Notes under the pieces: model-generated
Seen by the model: the letters and a program-made list of their open reading frames with translations, nothing else
Told to the model about the DNA's origin: nothing
The model's database searches: none
Assembly (NCBI GenBank): GCA_019058315.1
Contig: JAHPZH010000003.1
Location: forward strand, 392,451-456,450
DNA: 64,000 nucleotides
Direction: 5' to 3'
From: Candidatus Helarchaeota archaeon
GTDB taxonomy: Archaea; Asgardarchaeota; Lokiarchaeia; Helarchaeales; RDOG01
Shown: positions 25,466 to 36,500 of the stretch, piece after piece
How the letters are laid out: the number at the start of each line of letters is the position of its first letter
Position numbering within the stretch: position 1 is the stretch's first letter
Made by a program: the position numbers and the translations under genes

Positions 25466-28400
25466 TCATTTTCTTTTTTGTTTTGATTTTCTCTTATTTT
25501 TGATTACTTTTTGTTTACCTTTCTTTTTAGCCTCTATTTTTTTAAAATATGCTTCAAGAATTTTGAATGGACTGGTATGATACATTAAAAGGTCTTTTGG
25601 AATATCTAATTTATTATCTTCTAATTCCAGAAATCCCAGTTTTTCACATTTTAAAATTTCCTTCGGGAGTGATGTAAGTTGATTTCCAGATAAGCAGAGT
25701 GAGTATAACTTTTTAAGATTGCCTATTTCTGGTGGAAGGGTTTTTAATTTATTACCACTCAGGTATAAAGATTCCAATTCAGTTAGATCTCCAATTTCTT
25801 TAGGAAGTTCTTCCAAATCGTTATCATAAAATTCAATACCTTTTAGTTTTTTCTGTTTGAATACGAATTTTGGAATTTTATTTAGTCCTGGATTATCACT
25901 TAAAATGATATAGTCAAGATTTTCAAGATTAACCATTTCTTCTGGTAATTTAGTTAATTGATTGTTTCCTAATGACAAATGATGTAGCTTAATTAAATTA
26001 CCAAATGATTTTGGAATCGATTTTAATTTATTTCTATGAAGTTCTAGAGACTCAAGATTTTGTAAATTCCCAAACTCTTCAGGCAACGATTCAAGTTCGT
26101 TATCTGTTAATTGAAGATATCTGAGATTTGTAAGATTCCCGAACTCAGGTGGTAGTGTTTTAAGTTTATTACGATATAAATAAAGAGTTTCAAGATTTTT
26201 TAGATTACCAAATTCGGGAAGTAGTGATTTCAATTTATTACTTTGTGCATTAAGTTGTTTAAGATTCTTCAACTGCCCTATTTCCTTGGGGAGGAATGTA
26301 AAATCATTAGAAGAAAGATTGAGTTCAGTACATTCTTTTAATAACCCAATTTCGGGTGGTAACACAAGCAAACTTCTTACATCGAGAGATTGTCCAGATA
26401 GACTGAAAGATTTTTTTTTCTTTTTTGCAGCTGATTTTATTTTTTTTACGACTCCTATATTATCTTTTTCCTTAACATAAGATATCAGGACCGGATTATC
26501 CCCATATTCCTCATATTTTAAGTTTTGAAGAAGATCTTTTTTTGTTTTTTTATCTGATCTTTCTAAAATGCTTATGATTTCTTCTGGTTGATCATTTTTG
26601 AGATAATAACTTATTAGACTATTGCCAACGTACCATTTTACATTTTTATTTTTATCAGAGATGCTTTTTTGTAAATCGTCAATTATTGGAGTAATTAATT
26701 TCCAATAAGCTTCCGGTGATGTTTTTTGTTTTTTATCACCATATGAATCGTAAATAAACGAGCAAATTTTATAAATAATTGATGCGGCATAACTACGAGT
26801 TTCTGCTTTAGGATTTTTTAATGATTTCGTAATAATTGGGATAGTTAGGGCTAAATCATCGATTTTTTTAGATCTTTCAACTATGGTTTTTGCAGTAACT
26901 AATTGGACATCTTCACTTTCATCAGTAAGGAGTTTTTTTAAGGATGGGAAGAGCGAAGAAATCTTGATACCGTATTTAACACTTGCTAATGTACCAGCTG
27001 TTTCTTGCCTCACATCTTTATTTTTGTGTTTTAGTAACTTTTCAATTTCTTCAAATTTACGTTTATTAGCGTAATGTAGTGTTAGTACATCAGCTACACC
27101 CCAATTTACGGAAAGAGCTTTTTTAAGCTCAGGTAGAAATTTAGCAACATTAAATCCTTCTTTTACTTCATCGCGTAAAAGTAAAATAGCCATATCTTGA
27201 ATTTTTTTATCTTTATGAGTTATTATATTCAACACTGTAGGTAGAGCATCAGATATATTCATCTTATCGCTTCTTGCAGCATGCATGGCACTCAAGGCAC
27301 TTTTTATTATTCCAGCATTTTCATCGGATAGTAACACTGCAAGTGCTGGCATAAAAAATGAAATATCACGTTCATCTCTATCGCTAACCATATCATACCC
27401 GGGAAAAGAGGCGAGCCAATCAGCTGATGATTTTCTCGTAGTAGCATTAAGATCTTTTAACTCATAAGTAGTCTTTCCATACATGCTAAATTTCCAGTCT
27501 CCATAATGGAGACCAAAATGCTTGTAGTAATACATCATTGCATCAGCTGCAGACCATCTAATCGCTAAATTGTCATCATAAAGTGCATCCCTGAGATAAG
27601 GAATGAAAGGTTTTAATTCAACCCGATTTTTTGCAGCTTCCTCTAATAGCAGAATAGTTTTTTGCCTTATTGAAAGTTCTGGACTTTCTAATCGATCAAT
27701 TAATTCTTTTAGAGTTAATTTAACTGTCTCTTGAGTATGACCTTCAATAGTTCGTAAAAGTTTTCCTTTTGACAAATCCCATATTTTAATGATGTGTGCA
27801 GATTTAGTAATAAGGTATTTACCATCAGTAGTAAAATACATCTGCTTTACATAATATTTATATCCTTTGAGCGTGCGGACGTGAGTTCCAGTCTTAAATT
27901 CTTCTAGCCAGACATCTTGGTCATATCCTGCACTAGCTACGATCTTATTATCGGGGGAAACGGCTACGGCATAAAGGGAAGATGGATGTCTACCTAACGT
28001 TCGAATAAGCTTTCCCATTTCAGGATAAAGCTCCCATATTCTCGTATAATGATCACCACCACAACTTACGATAAGTTTTCCATCAGAAGTAAGTGCAACT
28101 GACCACACAATGCCAGAATGAGCTTTGATCGAATGAATTTCTTCTCCAGTTGTAACTTCCCAAATCCTTATCGTTGTGTCCCATGAACCACTAATAACAT
28201 ATCTATCATCTAGAGAGAAAACTACGGATTCGACTTGTTTTTTATGTCCACTTAAAGTTTTGATTTTTTTCCCTGTATTCATGGCCCAAATTTTTATAGT
28301 TTTGTCAACTGAACCGCTTGCAATTAATTTTCCATCAGAAGAAAAAGCAAGTGAAGTTATTGCATTATCATGCCCTGTAAGCGTTTTAATAAGTTTCCCT

Positions 28401-30439
28401 GTTTTAACTTCCCAAATTTTTATACTATTATCATTTCCTGACCCACCACTTACGATAAAGTTACCATCTGGTGATATAGTTACTGATGTAACCACATCTG
28501 TATGTCCCTTGAGAACTTGTTCAAGTTTCCATTTTTCCAAATCCCAAATTTGAACAGTTTTTTTATTAGAACCTACAATAATTTTTTTTCCATTAGGAGA
28601 TACTGCAAACGAATTTGCACCATGAGCTTTTAAATCGTATGTTTGAACGAATTCTCCAATTGGAAATCCCCAGACCTTTATACTCCCATTCCACGATCCA
28701 CTAACAATATATTTACTATCATTAGAAACAGCTACTGTATGAACAGAATTTGTATGTCCCTCAAGTGTAAAAAGAGATTTACCTGTTTTTAAATCCCAAA
28801 ATTTTACTGATTTATCATAAGATCCACTAATAATATATTTTCCATCAGGAGACACACAAACGCATAACACTCCAAGATAATGAGCATCGATAGAATGTTC
28901 TAGCCTCCCGCTATTTAAATCCCATACCTTAACTGTATTATCATCAGACCCGCTGACGATAAAATCAGGAGATATTGAGACTGATAACACATTGTCTTTA
29001 TGCTCCTTAAGCGTCCTAATACAAATCCCAGTCCCAAATTGCCAGACTTTAATAGTCCTATCACGAGAACCACTTACAATATAAACTCCATCTTGGGAGA
29101 CCGTAACTGATTTGACAGAAGCTGTATGACCTTTAAGTGTCTTAACCAGTTCCCCAGTTTCTAGCTCCCAAATTTTTAAAGTAGCGTCAGACGAACCACT
29201 GACGATATTTTTTCCATTAGAGGTAATTTTAACAGAATTTACGTGCCCTTGATGCCCTTCAAGTGTGTGGAGGAGTTTTTTAGTCTTAAATTCCCACACT
29301 CTTATGGAATTATCACGGGATCCGCTTATTATATACTTTCCATTTGGAGAAATATCCACACATAAAACACCAGATGAATGTCCTTCTAGCATATTGACAA
29401 ATTTTCCGCTAGATAATTCCCATATTTTAATTGTTGAGTCATTGGACCCATGAATTATATATTTCCCATCCGAGGAAATTGCTATTGACCAAACTATTTC
29501 GGCAGGATTAAGATTACTTAATGATTTTTCTTTGGCAGATTTTGCTTCTTCGGTACTCCATATCTTAATTGTCTTATCCCCAGATCCGCTTATTATAAAT
29601 TTTCCGTCAAGAGAGAACTTAACAGAACTCACCCAACGACTATGTTTTTTAAATTTGTATAATAATTCTCCTTTATCTATATCCCATAGTATTACAGTTT
29701 GATCTCCTGATCCACTTAGAAGATATTTTCCATCGGGAGATAATGCTAAAGAATATATAAGTGCTTCATGCCCATCAAGAATGTGGATAAATTTTCCAGT
29801 CTTAAAATCCCATACAATTACTGTTTCATCCTCTGATGCACTATAGATATATCTTCCGTCTTTAGAAAGTTCGATTGCACGGATGGCCGCTGAATGACCC
29901 TCAAGTAGACGGAAATCTCCCGTCTCTATATTATATATTCTAAGATCTACGCCGTTGCCATGGAGAAGATATTTTCCATCATTAGAGAATGAGATTGAAG
30001 TTACATAATATTCCATTTTAAATGTTTTAATACATTTTCCAGTCATTAACTCCCATAAAATGAGATTACTATCTTTGGCACCACTAGCTATATATTTTCC
30101 ATCAGGGGAAATGGCGACACATTCTATCCAATCTTCATGGTCTTTTAGAGTATGAATCAATTTGCCTGTTATAAATTCCCATATTTTGATAGTTTTATCC
30201 CAAGATCCACTAACAATATATTTTCCATCAGGAGAGATAGCAATACAATAAACGGTGTTATTATGTGCTTCAATAGTACGGACACATTTCCCGGTAGCAT
30301 ACTCCCATACCTTGATAGTTTTATCATAAGATCCACTTATAATATATTTCCCATCAGGGGAAATTGCGATTGTGGTTATAGAGTCTTCATGTCCAGTAAT
30401 TACCTTTTCCATTTTTTTCAAAATCCAAAAGTCCCCCAT
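25466..30439 (-). CDS. Giant scaffold: 21 WD40 repeats, HEAT repeats, leucine-rich repeats
   Basis: The protein has 1657 residues. Residues ~12-905 hold 21 WD40 repeats (each near ..GH...V.s...SPDGKYI.SGS.D.TIKIW...TGK), the right number for three seven-bladed propellers. Residues ~905-1330 are HEAT/armadillo-like helical repeats. Residues 1344-1620 are about eleven 23-residue leucine-rich repeats (LP.E.GNL.NL..L.L..N.L) ending in a SPFKILEAYFKKIE cap like that before the Roc domain of Roco proteins, but no Roc GTPase follows. A Lys-rich tail closes the protein. There is no signal peptide or TM, so it is a cytosolic protein-binding scaffold. It is 22 bp downstream of the SCP2-like gene. Confidence 0.92.
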   Translation of the reverse strand: MGDFWILKKMEKVITGHEDSITTIAISPDGKYIISGSYDKTIKVWEYATGKCVRTIEAHNNTVYCIAISPDGKYIVSGSWDKTIKIWEFITGKLIHTLKDHEDWIECVAISPDGKYIASGAKDSNLILWELMTGKCIKTFKMEYYVTSISFSNDGKYLLHGNGVDLRIYNIETGDFRLLEGHSAAIRAIELSKDGRYIYSASEDETVIVWDFKTGKFIHILDGHEALIYSLALSPDGKYLLSGSGDQTVILWDIDKGELLYKFKKHSRWVSSVKFSLDGKFIISGSGDKTIKIWSTEEAKSAKEKSLSNLNPAEIVWSIAISSDGKYIIHGSNDSTIKIWELSSGKFVNMLEGHSSGVLCVDISPNGKYIISGSRDNSIRVWEFKTKKLLHTLEGHQGHVNSVKITSNGKNIVSGSSDATLKIWELETGELVKTLKGHTASVKSVTVSQDGVYIVSGSRDRTIKVWQFGTGICIRTLKEHKDNVLSVSISPDFIVSGSDDNTVKVWDLNSGRLEHSIDAHYLGVLCVCVSPDGKYIISGSYDKSVKFWDLKTGKSLFTLEGHTNSVHTVAVSNDSKYIVSGSWNGSIKVWGFPIGEFVQTYDLKAHGANSFAVSPNGKKIIVGSNKKTVQIWDLEKWKLEQVLKGHTDVVTSVTISPDGNFIVSGGSGNDNSIKIWEVKTGKLIKTLTGHDNAITSLAFSSDGKLIASGSVDKTIKIWAMNTGKKIKTLSGHKKQVESVVFSLDDRYVISGSWDTTIRIWEVTTGEEIHSIKAHSGIVWSVALTSDGKLIVSCGGDHYTRIWELYPEMGKLIRTLGRHPSSLYAVAVSPDNKIVASAGYDQDVWLEEFKTGTHVRTLKGYKYYVKQMYFTTDGKYLITKSAHIIKIWDLSKGKLLRTIEGHTQETVKLTLKELIDRLESPELSIRQKTILLLEEAAKNRVELKPFIPYLRDALYDDNLAIRWSAADAMMYYYKHFGLHYGDWKFSMYGKTTYELKDLNATTRKSSADWLASFPGYDMVSDRDERDISFFMPALAVLLSDENAGIIKSALSAMHAARSDKMNISDALPTVLNIITHKDKKIQDMAILLLRDEVKEGFNVAKFLPELKKALSVNWGVADVLTLHYANKRKFEEIEKLLKHKNKDVRQETAGTLASVKYGIKISSLFPSLKKLLTDESEDVQLVTAKTIVERSKKIDDLALTIPIITKSLKNPKAETRSYAASIIYKICSFIYDSYGDKKQKTSPEAYWKLITPIIDDLQKSISDKNKNVKWYVGNSLISYYLKNDQPEEIISILERSDKKTKKDLLQNLKYEEYGDNPVLISYVKEKDNIGVVKKIKSAAKKKKKSFSLSGQSLDVRSLLVLPPEIGLLKECTELNLSSNDFTFLPKEIGQLKNLKQLNAQSNKLKSLLPEFGNLKNLETLYLYRNKLKTLPPEFGNLTNLRYLQLTDNELESLPEEFGNLQNLESLELHRNKLKSIPKSFGNLIKLHHLSLGNNQLTKLPEEMVNLENLDYIILSDNPGLNKIPKFVFKQKKLKGIEFYDNDLEELPKEIGDLTELESLYLSGNKLKTLPPEIGNLKKLYSLCLSGNQLTSLPKEILKCEKLGFLELEDNKLDIPKDLLMYHTSPFKILEAYFKKIEAKKKGKQKVIKNKRKSKQKRK

Positions 30440-30461
30440 TTTTTGCCATATAAACGAAAAA

Positions 30462-31280
30462 TCAAAATTTTACAGAACTACGGCTTTTTGTCCTTACATA
30501 ATCTTGATATTCAACAACTAATTCTCTAAGATTCATTAATTTCATTGCATCTTTATAATCCCCATCTATTTGAATGTCTCCTTTTAGATACATGCGTGAA
30601 GCATTACCCTGACCAGAAAAAAGAGCAATAGCTGATTTATTATCACTCATAGTAATAGTTACATTAGGATCAGGATATTGGACATCCATAACTCCAGAGA
30701 ACGATCCATCTTTAAAATGAAAATAACATTGAGGACCATTAATTACATTAAATTGAATGACAACATTTACACCTTTCATCTCAATTTGAACGTTTTCATC
30801 AACTTCGGTAATTTCTTGGAATCCAATCAAGTGCCCATATAATAAAGTTTTGGCAAGTAAATAATCATCTTGAGATGTTAATTCATCGCCATAATTATAA
30901 TTTGAATATGGTAAAGCTAGATTCATGAGGTCTACACAAATATTCTTAAATTTAGGTTCTTCTTTAAGTATTATTTTTCCTTCTGATTTTAATTGCTCAA
31001 AATTAAGCTGTTCTCTTCTCAATATTTTGAATAAAGTATTTGGGTCATTAAAATGAATTCTCGCTTGATAATCAGGAGCTTTTTTTCGTCTTTCAAAAAT
31101 GATTTTATTATTTTTTATTTCTAGATATTCTACCGGTCCCTCTTCAACTGAAAATTGAATATTTAATTCATAATCCTTTATTTTACTCTTTACGTCATCA
31201 TTATATTTGCCTAATTCACTCATTGTGTATAAGAGAGTGTCTAAGACCATTCTTGATGTAATTAGATCATAATAGTTCAT
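30462..31280 (-). CDS. Protein with two SCP2-like domains
   Basis: The protein has 272 residues. The C-terminal half matches SCP2 sterol-carrier domains: VVIQFNVINGPQCYFHFKDG, then PDPNVTITMSDNKSAIALFS, then MYLKGDIQIDGDYKDAMKL. The N-terminal half repeats the pattern more weakly (NIQFSVEEGPVEYLEIKNNK, ARIHFNDPNTLFKILRRE, GKIILKEE), so it is a tandem SCP2 protein. SCP2 domains hold lipids or acyl-CoA in a hydrophobic tunnel. It is 22 bp upstream of the giant WD40 gene and possibly cotranscribed. Confidence 0.75.
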   Translation of the reverse strand: MNYYDLITSRMVLDTLLYTMSELGKYNDDVKSKIKDYELNIQFSVEEGPVEYLEIKNNKIIFERRKKAPDYQARIHFNDPNTLFKILRREQLNFEQLKSEGKIILKEEPKFKNICVDLMNLALPYSNYNYGDELTSQDDYLLAKTLLYGHLIGFQEITEVDENVQIEMKGVNVVIQFNVINGPQCYFHFKDGSFSGVMDVQYPDPNVTITMSDNKSAIALFSGQGNASRMYLKGDIQIDGDYKDAMKLMNLRELVVEYQDYVRTKSRSSVKF

Positions 31281-31440
31281 TTCTAATCTTCCATATTCTT
31301 AATGTAATTTGGAATGAATTAAAAAATTAAAATTTGATTATTTAATATTTTTGAGTTAGTGAAAATGTAAAAAATTGAATATACATTTATTAACAGTTGC
31401 TATGATTAAATTTTAATAGTTTTTAAGAAAAGGGATAAAT

Positions 31441-32319
31441 TTGCCGGAAAAAAAAGTTATAGATTTTCATACTCAAATGACTACAAAGAAAGGAGCTTTA
31501 TTCCCGAAATCAATGAAGCCATTTTTTGAAAAACAATTCAAATGTGAAATGCCCTATTATCAGTCAGAAGAAGAAATGATTGAGGTTTATAAGAAAGCAA
31601 ACATTAAGGCAATATTAGTTCCTCCAACATCAACTAAATCTAATTTCACAAAAATTCGAGAAATCAACGACTATGTTGGAGGACTTATTTCTAAATACCC
31701 AGATGTAATATTAGGAGCATGGGTAATGAATAATATTAAAATTAATGAAGAAGATTGGTTAAAAGAGACGAAAAGATGTATTATTGATCTTGGTTTTTTT
31801 GGTCCATGGCATAATGGAGTCAATACTAATATTCCTGCCACTTCACCAAAATTACAACCATTTTTTGATCTATGTAAAGACCAAAAAGTTCCGGTTAAGC
31901 TAAGTGTAGGTCATACAGCTGCAGGAGCAGGGCTTCCCGGTGGTGGGGGTATGAAGTTGGAGTATGAACGACCTATTCCATATGTAGATAATGTGGCTGC
32001 AGATAATCCTGAATTAATTATAATTTGTGCACACATGCCATGGCCCTTTCATGCAGAAATGGCATCCGTTCTGATCCATAAAGGTAATGTTTATAATGAA
32101 GTACATGGATGGAGTCCGAAATATTTCCCTGAAGATTTTAAAAGAGAAATTAATGGCCGATGTAAAAAAAAGATACTTTTTGGTTCTGACTGGCCTTTTC
32201 TAAAACATGATAGATTATATAAAGATTGGGAATCCGAAAATTATAAACCAGAAGTTTTAGAAAATATATATTATCAAAATGCGGAGAGATTATTTAAAAA
32301 ATTAAAAAAAACAATATAA
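31441..32319 (+). CDS. Amidohydrolase-2 (ACMSD-like) family TIM-barrel protein, altered metal motif
   Basis: The protein has 292 residues from a TTG start with GGGAT nine bases upstream. Family marks are the N-terminal VIDFHTQM, the AHMPWP stretch near residue 198, and ILFGSDWPF near 245, whose Asp is a usual metal ligand. The N-terminal HxH metal motif is changed to HTQ, so one zinc ligand is missing. The family hydrolyses or decarboxylates cyclic compounds; activity here may be changed or lost. A Gly-rich loop (GLPGGGG) lies near 165. The neighbours (SCP2, longin-like) are not functionally linked in any obvious way. Confidence 0.8.
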   Translation: MPEKKVIDFHTQMTTKKGALFPKSMKPFFEKQFKCEMPYYQSEEEMIEVYKKANIKAILVPPTSTKSNFTKIREINDYVGGLISKYPDVILGAWVMNNIKINEEDWLKETKRCIIDLGFFGPWHNGVNTNIPATSPKLQPFFDLCKDQKVPVKLSVGHTAAGAGLPGGGGMKLEYERPIPYVDNVAADNPELIIICAHMPWPFHAEMASVLIHKGNVYNEVHGWSPKYFPEDFKREINGRCKKKILFGSDWPFLKHDRLYKDWESENYKPEVLENIYYQNAERLFKKLKKTI

Positions 32320-32370
32320 TCAAATAATAAGAGAATTATATGAAATTTAAAAAAATAATAATCAAGAATA

Positions 32371-33495
32371 TTACTTAGAATATGCTTTTTCTAGTAATTC
32401 AAGATGTTTAATTGCAACTTCTTCTCTGATTTTTCTCTGGTTGAATTCCGTTCTGATTTTTTCTATAAGATATTCTGGAAAGAATAAATTTACATTGATA
32501 TTTGACAGTAGAAAAACCCATTCGTTATTTTTATTATCTGTTATCTTTGTAAGAATATTTTTCTCAATCAATTCATTAATAATATTTCTTAATTCTTCTC
32601 CTCCAACTTCTGGCCCCTTAGGGATTTTGTTTAATTTATAGAAATTATCAGTAAATAACTTAAAAACATCATATTTATCGGGATGTTTTAAAATCGAAGC
32701 TATTTTTAAACTATCATCTGTTGAAGGTAGATAACGTGAAAAGAATTCATTTACTTGTTTTAGATATAATTGAGCTACATCTGAAGATGGTCTGTTTTTC
32801 TTTGCAAATTCAATTATTTTTAAGGCAGGACCTCTTAATATTGAAAAATCATTTAATAAAAACAAAAATTGATCACGAAAACCTGCGATCCAATCTTCTT
32901 TAATAATTCCTGTTTGAATAAACGATTCAAGGGAAATATCGAGATTTGTTATAATTTGCTTCAGATTTTCTTCGAGATATATTTTTAATTCTTTTTTAGA
33001 AAGTGGGCTCTCTTGTAATTTTCCTAGAATCTGACGTCCTTTTGGACTGGAATAGATTTGAGCTATTTTCTGTTCTTTATTAAGATTTCCCAAACGTTTT
33101 AGAAAATCAAACATTTTGGCCAAATATTTATCAAGATCTTTATAAATTTCGAATTTTTGAGATGGGTTTTCATTTAGTTTATCTAAATACTGTAAGATAT
33201 TGTTATTAATGTCAGTAACAACATCTCCGAACATCTCTGGGTCTTCACCTAGCTCTAATATTAAATTTATCATATAGGGAACGGGTGATTCAATACCCGT
33301 AAAATGGCTACTAATGTTTGATTGTGCTTTCTCTAGACGAACAATTACATTTCCCTTCTCCCCAGTTCCAGTTATATGAGCATAAAAAACTCGCATCATA
33401 TCGTCAAGATCAATTTCTAGAGTTTCCGGGAATTTTTTATTTAAAACTAATCCTTCTTCCATTGTCCATTCTAAAATTGCAAAACCTTTTGGCAA
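32371..33495 (-). CDS. Longin-like N-terminal domain protein
   Basis: The protein has 374 residues. The first ~105 (FAILEWTMEEGLVLNKKFPE, then SHFTGIESPVPYMINLILEL) have the strand-strand-helix and closing helix layout of longin domains, which in eukaryotes work in vesicle tethers and GTPase regulators. The central ~200 residues are helical, and residues ~300-350 look like a winged helix (GGEELRNIINELIEKNILTK). The fold call is from pattern only. Its start is 17 bp from the end of the duplicated membrane-protein gene, so the two are likely cotranscribed. Confidence 0.55.
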   Translation of the reverse strand: MPKGFAILEWTMEEGLVLNKKFPETLEIDLDDMMRVFYAHITGTGEKGNVIVRLEKAQSNISSHFTGIESPVPYMINLILELGEDPEMFGDVVTDINNNILQYLDKLNENPSQKFEIYKDLDKYLAKMFDFLKRLGNLNKEQKIAQIYSSPKGRQILGKLQESPLSKKELKIYLEENLKQIITNLDISLESFIQTGIIKEDWIAGFRDQFLFLLNDFSILRGPALKIIEFAKKNRPSSDVAQLYLKQVNEFFSRYLPSTDDSLKIASILKHPDKYDVFKLFTDNFYKLNKIPKGPEVGGEELRNIINELIEKNILTKITDNKNNEWVFLLSNINVNLFFPEYLIEKIRTEFNQRKIREEVAIKHLELLEKAYSK

Positions 33496-33512
33496 ATAAA
33501 TTAACTCCTTTA

Positions 33513-36500
33513 TTATTTCTTAAAAGAACTACTTTTTTCTTCTTTTAATGGCATATCTTTTAATATTTTTTCAAGATCAACGGTTTTTAATTGATTATAT
33601 AATTGTGAATTGATAATTAATTCTCTCTTTGAAGTTTGTATTGGTTTTTTTGCTTTTCTTTTTCTAATTTTCTTTTTGAGTTTTCTAATTTTCCGAATTA
33701 TCGGAGGATATCTAAAATATCCAAAATATGCTCCAAAAGAAATTAATAATACAGCAATAACGGCAATTAATAAATAAATTATAGGAGTCCAATCAGTAGC
33801 TGATGGATTAAATATAGGTATATTTTCTTTTTCCTCAATAATTGTTACATTAAGAATTGTTCGATTAATATAAAGGGTTATGTTATCAATTGAGAGTGTT
33901 AAATTATCCGTCAAAATAAAATTATCTGCAAGATTTACTTCTAATGAAAGTGAAATATTTTCATTTTTCACTAAAAGTGGAATGACATTAAATCCACCAG
34001 ATTTTGCATCCTCAAATGAAGTATTTGCACTTGTAAGTTTTATAGTTTCAGGATAAATATTATCATTAATAATAATTTTAAATTCTGAATTTGGAGATTT
34101 ATTTACTGGCCAAAGAGAATCAATTTTATATTGAAATGATAAATTAGCTTCATTTATTATGAAGTCCTTTTCATTGGCTGTTAAATTTTCACTAATTTGG
34201 CTCCAAGAACCCCGGGTATTTTGATCGATGTTTTTATCATATGAAAAAGTCAAATTTATTGCTTTTATATATGTGTAGGCCCATTCATCTACATCCCAAG
34301 CTTCATTATCTTCACACCAAAAATTGATACCCATGGTTATTGTAAAATTAAAACCGTCATTTTCTAAAACTGAAGATAGATAAAATATAAGATCTGATTC
34401 AGTAACATTATTCATAGGGGTGTCTGGAAGGTTTGTATCACCTTCATTAATATAGTTTGCTACTTCATATGTATAATTTCCACTAAGATCCGAAATTCTG
34501 ATGAAAAAATAAACATAATCACCTCTTCCTGTTTGACTTCCCTCATTGTAATCTTCGACATTTGTATTAGGACTAGCACTAATTAATGTTGATAATTCGG
34601 CAGATGTTATTGTATAGTCGCTTATATTGTTGGAGAGCGTTATATTTCTTTTCCAAATGACTCCTGGATCTTGACCTAATTGATCTCCTGCGTTTTCGTT
34701 CCAACTATGGTTTGCAAATGCACCATTACTATCAATCCAACAATAACCAATCTCAGTAGGTTCGATGGTTGTATCATTTGGGAATGTTGGATGGTCCGGA
34801 TCTCTCATCATAGTCCAATCACTAGCTAATGGAGGATTATTGATATAATTTTCATTCATATTCTTGCCTACTACTACATAATTGACATATCCAATGTCCT
34901 CAGTTAAATCTATATCAGATATATCCTCTGTTTTTGAATTGGTCCAATTTTGGGATATATTGAAATCAAAGAACGGATCTTTTATCCATTGTTTTATTTC
35001 TGTATAATCTTTAGTCTGAAGTCTAAAATCTGAAGGATTAGAACCACTTCCTTCATCATTAAAAATAGGAGTTGATATGGGAGATATATTGGAGGTTAAT
35101 AATGAAAATATCGCAAGAAATAGAATACAGAAAAATAAAAGCATCAACAGAATACTTTTTAGTTTATTTTTTGAGGAGCTGGCTTGTTTTTTTAATTGGC
35201 TTGATTCTTGAGCTGGTTTTTGTGAATATTTTTCGATTTTAAATGGTTCTAATTGTTTTTGAAGATTTGTTTGAACAATAGATTCTCTTTTAGAGACGGA
35301 GATTGGATTTTTTGCTTTTCTTTTTTTAATATTTTTCTTTAATTTTCTAATCTTACGAACAGTAGGAGGATATTTAAAATATCCTTGATAAGCTCCAAAA
35401 ACAACTAATAAACCAACAATTACTGTAATTAATAGATAAATTATTGGTGCCCAATCAGGACCTGGAGGAATATATATCGGAGGTAGTGCCTCGGGTGACT
35501 CGAAAATCGTTCGTGTAATGTATAATAATACATTATCAATGGATACTGTTAGATTATCTTCTAAAATAAAATTATCTGCTAAGTATATTTCTAATGAAAG
35601 CAAAATGCTTTTGTTTGCAATTATAAGATTTGTAACATCAAATCCACCACTTTTAGCATCTTGAAATGATAAATCTGCCTTCGATAGTTTTATCGTTTCT
35701 GAATGAGTAATATTATTTATAATAATTTGAATTTCTGAATTTGGAGAGCTATTTTCAGGCCATTCAGCATCTATTTTATATTCAAAATAGAGTTTAGCTT
35801 CATTTATTATGAATTTTCGACCATTTACAGTATCTGTGGTTTGTTTCCAAGAAGCATGGGTATTTTGATTAATCTTTTTTTCATAAGAAAATGTTAAATT
35901 AACTGATTTGATGCGGGCATAATACCATCTATCAGTATCTTGTGACCCAGGACCATTATCTTCACAAAAGAAATTTATTACTAAATATATACTAAAATCA
36001 TTTTCTTGTTCAAAAATCGAAGTTAAATAGAATTTGAGGTTTTCTTCAGGCACTGTATGCATGTAAGTGTCGGATAAGGTGGTATCATTATCATATTGAT
36101 AATATGCGATGTCGTAAACGCGTGTTGCATTAAGATCGGAGATCCTAACAAAGAATCGAACATGATCCCATGTATCTCCAGTTGGTGTTGGTAAACTTGT
36201 ATCATTAAGTCTATCAATATTTGAAGCTGCACTTACATTAAAAACAGAGGAAATAGATGCGGATGTAATTTTATAATCACTCATATTTACAGGAGCTGAT
36301 TCATTTCTTCTCCACATAACACCTGGATCTTGTCCTATATAATCTCCATCAGTCTCATCCCAACTATGATTTGCCATAGCACCAGCTGAATCAATAGTAA
36401 CAATATTGTCTGGATTTATTCCAGGATCTGTTTGATTAGGAAATAGCGGGAAGTCAGGGTCACGCATCATGACCCAATCAGTTTGATTTGGGGGATCATA

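Noticed and set aside
28176..28553. Long antisense frame inside the WD40 region of the giant gene
   Set aside because: It is a mirror of the repeated WD40 codons on the other strand; the repeat pattern is explained by the minus-strand gene.
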